Positions 1-10,700 of a DNA stretch of 64,000 nucleotides are shown in pieces. The notes beneath the pieces were generated by a model. The model was given only the letters and a program-made list of their open reading frames with translations, searched no databases and had not been told where the DNA came from. Where the stretch lies: positions 11,723,001-11,787,000 of the forward strand of contig NC_056409.1 in assembly GCF_905147365.1 (NCBI RefSeq), read 5' to 3'. The stretch is from Aricia agestis. Its lineage: Eukaryota; Arthropoda; Insecta; Lepidoptera; Lycaenidae. Within the stretch, counting starts at the first letter, position 1. Each line of letters starts with the position of its first letter. A program made the translations under genes and the position numbers.

Positions 1-474
1 AGAGAAAGACCTGCTGACTCTCTTGAAGACTTTATTAACACTAGGTCACACACACAAATCACTAAGTCCAAACGCTAAGCACTAAGTCCAAACACTAAGC
101 ACTATCACTGTCCTAGGTCGTAGCCGAGTCGTAGGTTTCACTCGTTCACTCACTATTGATCACTTCTTTTCACTCCGAAGTGCCTTGATGATCGCTCGAA
201 CCGAACTGAATCACGGCTCGTCCTCCTGCGACTATTTATGTGGGTCAAGGCGAGCCCTAGACTGTTCGAGAACATTTTTTCCCGAATGTACCAAATAAAC
301 ACGTAAACAAATAAACAGGTAAACACGTAAACAAGTGTTGGACTTTTCTAGAAGGTTCGAGTATGTACTTGCGCACCTCACGCCATCTAGTATTGAGTAG
401 GGGATGTATGTTGTCGGTGTTCCCACAATAAGTTTCGCTGGTTTGACGCTAGATGGCACTATATGTCCGTAACA
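1..474 (-). mobile_element. LTR of an LTR retrotransposon (incomplete at left edge)
   Basis: Read on the minus strand, the segment starts TGTTACGG at 474. It has a TATA-like ACATAAATAG near 243-230 and a polyadenylation signal AATAAA at 36-31, the usual order of an LTR (U3, TATA, R, poly(A) signal). The end lies off the window, so a solo LTR cannot be told from a full element. It sits in the DDB1 intron after exon 15 and abuts a Helitron end at 476. No gag or pol frame is visible. Gypsy-type is a guess. Confidence 0.55.
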
Positions 475-475
475 A

Positions 476-628
476 TCTATACTAATATTATAAAGCGGAA
501 GAGTTTGTTTGTTTGTTTGTTTGAAAATCGTAGGAAGGTCAATTCTGTACCTTGAATATTTTTGTACAATAATACTTGGGACGTGGTCTACTATGCTAAC
601 GCGGACGAAATCGCGGGCAACAGCTAGT
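476..628 (+). mobile_element. short non-autonomous Helitron
   Basis: It starts TCTATACTAATATTATAAAG and ends with a GC-rich segment (gcggacgaaatcgcgg) followed by CAGCTAG and a T. This is the TC...hairpin...CTAG^T layout of Helitrons. Only about 150 bp remain, so most of the interior is deleted. It shares its 3' end with the copies at 6286 and 33431. Confidence 0.5.
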
Positions 629-701
629 ATTATTATAAAGTTCTATACTTTACACATAAGCAGAATACATACATATTATATTATGTAAGTTTATTACTTA
701 C

Positions 702-3700
702 TTGCGAGGCTTCCTGATAAGCGATGCGGCGCGGCGTCTCGCCCAGCGGCACGGTGCGGATGTGCAGTTTCTGTATCTCGTCTATCGTGCCAATAGTTAC
801 AGTACTGTCCGTGGCCAGTGCTAAACTGTAAATTTTAAACTTGATACAGAAAAAGCCTATTCAGAAATTTATACAGTCGTGGCCAACTAATTAGGGACGC
901 TATACTCGTATCACGAAAACGCATGTGTTTCTCAAAAGGCCGAGAAACCATTTCTCAAAGTAGCTTTGAAGTTTTTACCATTGACAATAAGTAAATTGAC
1001 TAGCACTCTTAATATTTTGTGGTCAGAAAAGGAAATAGCTACTTGACATCGCTATTTTTTAGGTAAACACGTTACTGCTATTTTCTCATTATTGACTGAT
1101 ACGTGGACAACTAATTAGGGACATGTCAAATTTTGACTACAAAATTAAATATGTTGGGAAATATTTAAATGTTTATTATATTAATTTGTTAATTAACAAA
1201 ATTTTAACAAAAAACAAAATGATAAATTGACATTCTAATAACCGGTATGGTTTCCTTTGTTGGTTAAAACCATTTGACATCGGCGTGGCATCGATGCAAT
1301 CAAATTATTGCAAGTTTCTAAAGGAATATTATTCCAAACAGCTTGGAATTGCTCGTAAAGCTGATTATTAGTAGCAGTACGTCGAGTTGCAACTTTTTTC
1401 TTGGCTTCGTACCATAAGTGTTCGATTGCGCTTAGGTGTGGCCTGCTTACGGGTCAATTTAGTACCGTCACTGACTGCTGCGCTAGGAACGATTTGACGG
1501 ACCGCGCCTTATGTTTTGGATCGTTATCGTGTTGGAACGTCCACAGTCCTGGCAACACTTTTTCAGCATAGAGTATGCTAATATTTGTTTATATTGAAAC
1601 TGGTCTAGTTTTCCTTCAATTTTTTTATAGGCCCTACTCCATGTCCTGAAAAACAGCCCCAGATTTGAATATTTCCTCCTCTATGTTTTATCACCTGCTT
1701 TTTTGGCCGTCGCACATATTGTCTGCCATCTGATGAAATCAAATTTATCTTGGTCCCGTCAGAAAGTAGCACATTTTTCCATTGAGCAACAGTCCAATGT
1801 CCATATTTCCTTGCGAACGCCTTTTTGATTGTTTGTGTTCTTTCTTCAGTAACGGAACTTTCCGTGTAACTCTTCCTACAAGTTTTGCATCCACTAGCCG
1901 CCTTCTGACAGTCCTCGCTGATACTTCAGCATTCGATTCTGGCCCAAAAACTTCGCTCTTGATATGAACGGAACCCTTAACCCTCTCTTTTCGCGAGAAC
2001 AATCATTCTGTGATCATCTTGTGGAGTGGTTTTTCTTGGTCTCTTCTTTCTAGGCTCACTTTCAGTGGTGTTATGCGTTTTGAAATATGCGACGACATTG
2101 TAGACCATGTTTTTGGCATATTCCAATGGAATATGAAATGATTTTCTTGTACGACCACTCACGTTGGTAAAAATTAAACATTGTTGAGTCACAACTCTTC
2201 TTTCGACCCAAATTTTTAATTATTTAATGAGTTTACAAGACACACAATAACGATCACGCTTTTCAAATTAGCTCCAGAATTAAGAAAACGCGAAAGAAAA
2301 GCTATGACTTTTTTTTTTTAATTTAGAAAACAAAAACTAAATGTCCCTAATTAGGTGGCCAGATCTTTTGTATCATATTTATTTGTTCATGTGTTTTGAT
2401 AAGGTTATATACGAGTAGTATGTATTTATTTACTTTTTTTATTTTATACTAAGAAATAAAGTACTATCAGTTAATATGTTTATAAAGTAACACACACTAA
2501 TATCGAATATAGGTGATAATTAAAGGACTTGAATAGTTAATATTGCTTGGTGCCTTAACTGTCCCTAATTAGTTGACCACGACTGTATGTGCGTTCTAAT
2601 GTACCGTAAATTAAAACACATGAGAAGTTCTATAATATCTTATCTTATCTTTAATAACGAGCTTTCCGCGGTTTCGCTCGCGTTAAGAAGTATTATTATA
2701 TACAAACTTTCATCCCCTATTTTAACCCCTTGGGGGTAGAATTGATCAAAATCCTTTCTTAGCGGATGCCTACTTCATAACAGCTACCTGCATGCCAAAT
2801 TTCAGCCCGATCGGTCCAGTAATTTAGGCTGTGCGTTGATAGATCACCATGTCAGTCAGTCACCTTTGAGTTTTATATAATATATAGATATAGATTATAG
2901 ATTACATGTGAACTAGTAATGTATGATGGGGTAATTGTGTTCGTCCAGACTCCAGAGATATTATACTCTTTTTGTTTTTTTGGCAATAAGAGCTCATAAT
3001 AGTCTTTATGAGAAGAGACACCTTGAGAGTCGAGACTAGCTTAGAACTAGTTACAAGGGTTCTAGGCCCAGTGTCTTAAATTACTATAATATGATAAATT
3101 TTATACCTGTCTGGATAGGCTTGAGCATTGAGTGAGCACATATGCGTCACTTCTTTAAGGTTGACATTAGAGAACACCAGCTTGTGATTGGACGAGAATA
3201 TCACCGTGGGCCGATCCGAACACGCGAAGATGTTCGTCGTCGACAAAGTCCTGTATGAAAATAGACACGAATTTAACTGTGCGAAATTAATTCTTATTAT
3301 TTAATGAACATAAAAAATTCGTACGACACATATTATACAATTTGAAGTGGGTAACTTCGTTCATACAACTTAGCACATATACAAGTCATTAAAGTGTCCA
3401 TTTAAAAGTTTTTATTTTTTTCTGAATATGATGACTGTAAGTAGCCGAAATATAATTACAATTAGACATCACGCGCGACTATGTAATGAGCAAATAAGAC
3501 CACTTGCGAAAAGCTAGAAAATACAAGACTTTAACATTAAACCAAGACATTGTCAATTTAAGTAAATTATTTTTACGCTTTATTTACACAAGTAAAAGCA
3601 AATAAGACAGGTGTTTCCTATTAATAATTATCTATTCAATATACTTAGTGAAAATTATAATGTGCACTCCATTTATATAGCCCCTTACTAATAAACGTTG

Positions 3701-4673
3701 TATAAGCTTTGAATACAGTATTTTGTTCCTGTCACACAAGTGACATTTTAATTGGATTGAAGAAGACAAAACACTGTATAACTATTCAAATCTTATATAG
3801 CGTTTATTAGTAAGGGCGCTGTTCTATAAGCCACGTTAATAATATTCACCTGAAACTCCTCAACACGGTAGGTTGAGTTCCAAGCGTGACTCTCTTGCGG
3901 TTGCTCAATACTCCGGTCTCCTGGTCGACGGTGAAATAGAACATGGAGCCGTCGCCGAGCGCGCATAGCAAGTAGCACACACCCTCCAGCACGCATATCA
4001 GCAGAGAACGGGGTATTATCTCTGAAATTGGATACCTCCATTAATATTATACAATCTTACCAGTTACCTCCTTACTTATGAGAATAATTGAAGACGTAAG
4101 TGCAAGAAGCTAGTAATTAACAGTAAAAAATTGACTTTTTTTGCCGTTTTTAAAGGTCGGGTAAGTCATTTGAAACAATGTGTACTTTATGTATTTACAC
4201 CAGATATATTAGCCAGATGATAAAGTTGGTAAGTTACAAGGTTTGTTTAAATTATAGGAGAAAAAAATATTATTGTCCTTATGTTTTTTTTTGTTTCTTG
4301 TCCCTGCTTTATTGTTAACGTGAGAAAAATGGGTTCACATTTTCAATTTTTATTAGTTTGTTTTATTTAATAATAATAATAATAATAACTTTATTGGTGC
4401 AAAATAGGGAGATTATAACAAGTGTTACTAATAATTAATTACAGGTCTGTTTACAAAAATTACAATCTCGTCACTGGTGGGTGAAGCACTGTTACCCTTG
4501 ATAGGTTGAGAAACCTGTAGTAAGGGTTAACAGTCCCTTTCCCTGCAGATGTTACAAATTAAAGATGTATATTTCTAATTTTACAGAACATAATTTTAAT
4601 AATTATTATACTAGGGCATGCAAAGGTGTGTGTGTGTGTGTGTGTCTGTGTGTGTGTGTGTGTGTGTGTGTCT

Positions 4674-4710
<37 letters not shown>

Positions 4711-4720
4711 CGTGCGTGCG

Positions 4721-4788
<68 letters not shown>

Positions 4789-7700
4789 GGCATGAAGCAT
4801 TCCGTTTCACCGTAACTTTTATTTTGCTACTTTCTACCGCTTAGCGTCGTTTTTCGTTGATATATAGCCACTTCATCACCACCACATTTTCTCTCTCACA
4901 CATCTCCATGCATTAGACGAACCTCCGGATAGCTTCTCCGTGTGCAGCGGGCGCAGGTCGGGCAGGCGGAGTATGCGCACGGAAATGTCCGTCCACAGGC
5001 CCACGCCAAGTAGCGCCTCGTCCCCACCCGGACCCAGGTCTAAACACGCCACTTCCTCCTCCATACACACCTCACTGCAAAAATATCGTTTAGTGTAAAA
5101 TATAAACTCACGTAGTGACAATAAAATTATCTGAAGAAGTAGCTATTCAAAGTTCCTATCTTTATTCTTTGTTATATAAAAGTCATTTGGTCACTCAACT
5201 AATAAATTGTTTCAATAGATGAAGCACGCTCGCCCCTCCCTCAAAATAGAATATAAGACGATGTAACACCTCCCACTTTTCTCTCTAGGTTTTGAAGTAC
5301 ATACTATCAGAGAAGTTGATTCATAGGCAGATGGTGGGGACCTACGTAATTTGGTTGTGTTTTGTCAAACCCAGTTAAAATTACATTGAATTGACATAAT
5401 TCGACCAAATGACGTTGGTTTGTTAACTGCCTATGAATCAATTTCTTTGATGGTACATAAGTCATAACAGTGTCAGTTATTCCTTCGTATAAGGCAGCAT
5501 TTCCCAAAATGGGCGATAATGCCCCGTTGTTGGGGCTAAAGGTCTGAAGGGTTGCGCGTTGTGTAGAGGCTTCGGAGGTGATTTATTTCATCTGAATGCA
5601 TTTTAAATTGAAACAATGGGGGCGCTAAAATATAATTTGTTCTTAAAGTGGGTAGACAAAATAAGTTTGGGAACCTCTGGTATAAGGTCAAACTTACCCT
5701 AGCAATGTAAGACGGTGTTGTTCAATAGCCACGAGGTACAGTCTGGGACCAGCTGCCGCTACGGCGCGCGTCTCGCTCGCTGCGACGACGGACAGAGCGC
5801 GGGCCCCGCCCACTTTCCATTCTGCCGCCGCCGCCCATTCCGCTCCGCGTCGCGCTACGAGGCGCATACCCTCATCCGTCACCTGGCGTAGTATTTATTT
5901 ATGTATTACTAATATTGTGGACATTAAATGTTAGTATTTTTTAAAGCTTAGTAGCTTTAGACAAATTTTTAATTATGTAGCAATGTAATGCAATATTCCC
6001 GTTACATATTACACCACAACAAATCACAGATAAAAATTATGTTTATGTTGAAATAAATTTTAAAACTGGCGTAGTTGAAAATATCAATCTCACCTGCAAC
6101 AACTGATCATAACAAACATTGCCAGTGAAAAATGTCTGTCTATCAGATAGGAATCCTTTTATTTCCGTCTCTTCGACTTCTTCTCCATTTAGCATTAGCA
6201 CTCTGTCAACAAAGGCACATTCATGAGCTTCAATATCATACTTGTTAGCAAAGCATGAACCCCCTTACGAATAAAATTATGTAACAACTAGCTGTTGCCC
6301 GCAACTTCGTCCGCGTGAATGTACGTTATTAAAATCGAGATTTAGAAAATTGAACACCTATCTACGACTATTTTATTTGCATCTATGTTAGACACGAAAT
6401 TTTTAATTTACTTACATCAAAATACCCAGGAAACTTGAACCTCAGATACTTATCATTTTGAAAAATCCTTTCTTCGAAGGGAAACAAATTGGAATTTGTT
6501 GTGTTAGACTGTTGCCAATAATAATTGTCACAAAAACACTTGAAGACACGGATTAAGTTCCTATAGTGCTGTCCACCATATCACCGTAGTATGCGACATC
6601 AGATTTACACTGTGGGTTGTCTAGCATTGTAGTTCTTTCGTTTTGGCAGAAAAAAACTCTCCCATGATGAGAGGTTTATTCAAACATACTGCCTTCGGTC
6701 GTACATATTCTACCATTTCTACCTATGTGCTCGACCGATGACCGACCGACTTAGCTCCGTAAAGTTTGACTTTAAAATTTCCATAGCCGGTAACGAATTG
6801 AGATACACAGTGGTCAATTATATCCATCCAGGGTTTGGATAATCGTTTACGAATATTAGGAAAATATTTAAAGATCGACCTTTGCTAGAATTGGTAATCA
6901 CTATGGTTGTCATTGTAAATTTCGAGGAGTTCCTTTAATTCCATTACTTATCAAGTCACCGTTTTTACTTCTACTAAGACTTTGTTGTCTCTCCGTCTGT
7001 CTTCTCCAGGCTGTATCTCAAGAACCTTTATAGCTAGAGTTCTGAATTTTTTACAGATTGTGTATATCTGTTGCCGCTATAACAACAATTAATACTGAAA
7101 ATAAAACAAAATCAATATTTAAGGAGGGCTCCCATACAACAAACATAATTTTTTGGCCTTTTTTGCTCGAAATCAATAATGACAACAGGCAGTTGAAATT
7201 TTCACAGAATCCTTAATTATATGTGTACTTTAATAATTAATAATACGATTAGAATATAAATAAAATAATGTGGGCTCCCATACAAAAACACAACTGACGC
7301 GGGGGAGGCGCGCACGCGGGGGCACGTCACGCGCGGGGGACGTGTCGTGTCCATGCATTCATTGTGGTGTTTTTTAATATAACTTTCGGAAGCTATTTCT
7401 CAATATTTTAGCACTGAGTGATTATAAAAGAAAAAATCAGCCAAGTGCGAGTCGGATTCGCACACGAAGAGTTCCGTACCGTTATAGAGCAAAATTAGGC
7501 CAAAAATTGTGTTTTTTGTATGGGAGCCCCTACCTGTTGCCATTATTGATATCGAGAAAAAAAGTCAAAAAAATCATGTTTGTTGTATGAGAGCCGCTCT
7601 TAAATATTAATTTTACTTTGTTTTTAGTATTTATTATTGTAGCGGCAGCAGAAAATATACACAATCTGTGAAAATTTCAGAAGTCTAGCTATAGTGGTTC

Positions 7701-10700
7701 TTGAGATACAGCCTGAAGACAGACAGACAGACGGTCAGACAGACAGACGGTCAGACAGACAGACATCGAAGTCTCAGTAACAGGGTCTCGTTTTTACCCT
7801 TGTGTATGGAACCCTAAAAATACGTGTATTTTAGGATTAATACATCAGGCCGGAAGGTTTAATTGCACCCTGTATGTATCTTAGCTATTGTGTTACTTTT
7901 TAGTAAGGATATAATAAAAAGGTGTACAAACCTAGTTTGACCCACAAAAGACAGCACCAAAGTGTCGTGATATGGAGAGTCTGGTGTTGTGGTAAGAGCC
8001 CACATGCCCTTAATGCCTGGCAAATCTATAGAAGCCTGCTCCTGTATGCCGATACCGTTGCGGATGATACGAAGTGAGCCCATTTTGAATGCACCTGAAA
8101 TTTTTAAAATTTATTTAAACAGTAATAAATACACATGATTATATGTTACATGTTAATGTATATGTATATGCACATTTGTTCAGAAGCTGCTATAGATTAA
8201 CATATACAAAAACTGGACAGTTCTGGAAATATTACATACGTACGCGTCGAATTGATAACCTCCTTTTTTGAAGTCGGTCGGTCGGCATGTAAGGTTGGCA
8301 CGCGTTAAGGAGTAGCTGCATTACAAAGTTACGGGCAACATCAAGTGTATCCATAGCTCCTTATTATTATTATAATAATGCAAAAGTGTGTCAGTCCATT
8401 TGTCTGTCTGTCTGTGGACTGTGTCTCTTACCTATTCCCTCCTAACTGAACAGATTTTACTGAAATTTGCTATGGAGATACTTTGAGTTCCGGGAAAGAA
8501 CATAGGATACTTTTTATCCCGGAAAACGTATGGTATGGTTACCGCGCGTTAAACGATTTTTAACGCAACGGAGTTGCGGGCGTCAACTAATAATAATATT
8601 TAAAATATACCTCACCTGAGCATGTAATAAGCTGGTTCTGCCCCTGTCGCTCAAGATCAACCACACACATGTCGACTATTGGCGCAAGGCTTGTGAAACT
8701 CTCCATCGGCTGCACGTACTGCCACGCCTCGTCCCTCGCCGCGGACAGTCGGACGAGGGCGGAGTCACCCAGTCTGGAGCCCACGAACACCACGCCATTG
8801 TCCAAGTACGTCATGCACTCTGGTATCGGTACATCACCTGAAAAAATATGAAAGATGAAGTGCTAGATTTCAACCAAAACTGATATAATTTATAAATTCA
8901 ACAATCGAGGCTAGTAAGTCAACCACATTATAATAAATACATTATGTAAATATATGTATAGTACTATAAATTATTTAGGATTAAAAAAATATTTTTGGGT
9001 GTACCATCAGAAAATTTGATTTATGGCTGTAATTTGGTTGTATTAGTCGCAAATCATCCGTCGGCCTTTAACATATCATCACATCTGTCTACAATCTAAT
9101 TTCCTGGTTACTTTACTAGAAAATCTAATTACCAAGTAACTCCACTTTGAGGTCTTTGACTGATTGAGTGCCATCCATTTTGTCCTGTAGTTCCAGTAGC
9201 AACATAAACAATCTGCCAGCAATGTCGCCCAGGAGATATCTCAACCCTTTTCCATCTACGCGACAGTAACAATTTATTGGAGTCATCTGTAAAAATACTT
9301 ATTTCAGAATATATATTTTTTTGTAATTCCAGTTTTTAAAGTGCACCCAAAATATAAGCAATCACATGGTACTGAGTTTCTTAGCAATGAGTCCTCCTTT
9401 TCAAAATTGAGGCCTGGTTTTTTTAAATATTATTTTAAGAATACCTTTATCTGTGGAGGAGCAACAGCAACATAGCTCTGACCATCATGGTACACTATAG
9501 ATTCCTGACCGATCACTATGGCACCACCTAAAAAACCCATAATAATATGATAAATAGCTCATTAATTTAATGAGATGACATAAATACGGTATTTAATATC
9601 ATTATTGGGAATAAACATAATATATAGGAAGGGGCGCGGCAGTTTCCGGTTACCTCCAAGTGTGCACAAATACTTCTCCACTCTTTCGGTGCTACCTGAC
9701 TAATGGATGGCTCTAATGCCCTGACCCAGACCAGCCCCCTTTTATTTCCCTTGCTTCGCGTGGGAATTGTATGGACACTGATAAGGACCAAGAAATTCTA
9801 GTGGCCAAACTGAAAGCTTTATGCTCCATGGAGGTGATGGAAGTCGGAGCAGCTGGCTGGCTCTGTCGGGGCAGAGGGCATTTCGGTGTCTGGCACCCCC
9901 TCCAACCCTGCGACAACCAGCGCTTCTGCACCTTCCTCTTCTCAGGGTAGGGCTCGAAAGACAACTCAGTGGGGCAGCCTCGACGAGGCGAAGACCCTTT
10001 GTCAGAAACTACTCAGTGAGTATCCTGAGTATGCCGAAAAATTGGAGAAACGTACGAGCTCCAAACGGCAGGTCTCTGACACCGCCAACTCACAAGAAAG
10101 ACCAACGAAGGCAGCCAAGCACACTGGTGCTCAGGCGCCCAAGCCAAGTTTCAGTGAGGCGGCGAGTGCCATTCATGTGGGCATTCTAGATGCTGGGGGC
10201 CTTCTTTCACAGGAGAACACAGGAGCATGTTGGGGACGGTACTCTAACACGAAGGAGTCACAATAGATCCTCAATGACATCAGGGCTATAATCCCTGCCT
10301 TCAGAAAAAAAAAATATACAAACCTAATGGACTTGGTACTGGAATTAAAATAGATGCCTCTGTTTCAACATTATCTTGTTTCCAGGGTATTTTCATAAAT
10401 TCTTTGTCTCTTAAATTTATTTCATGTGTCTAAAATAGAGATAAATTACTTATCAGTTCTCATTATAATAAACAGTTTTATTAGGTTATTTTTTTATTTA
10501 TAAATGAACATGTTACCTTTATGTGTCTTCCATTAACATCTTGGTGAATTAATATCAAAGTGGGATTAGAGCACCCATGTAAAAATTCAACATCAAATAC
10601 ACTTAACTCTTCCAATCTGAAATAATATTTTATGTTAAGATTTTTTGGAAAATATCAAACACAGTGATGTAATCATGATGCCAAAGTGCAATAGTATCTA

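Larger units (their letters stand above)
826..3106. other. DDB1 intron 14, transposon-filled
   Basis: This intron of about 2.3 kb lies between exons 3107-3250 and 702-825. It is mostly the Tc1-like element at 874-2585 plus a dispersed repeat at 2653-2895. No further coding sequence was seen between 2900 and 3106. Confidence 0.7.

Noticed and set aside
4559..4844. Open frames of His-Thr and Cys-Val on both strands
   Set aside because: Translation of a (TG)n microsatellite.
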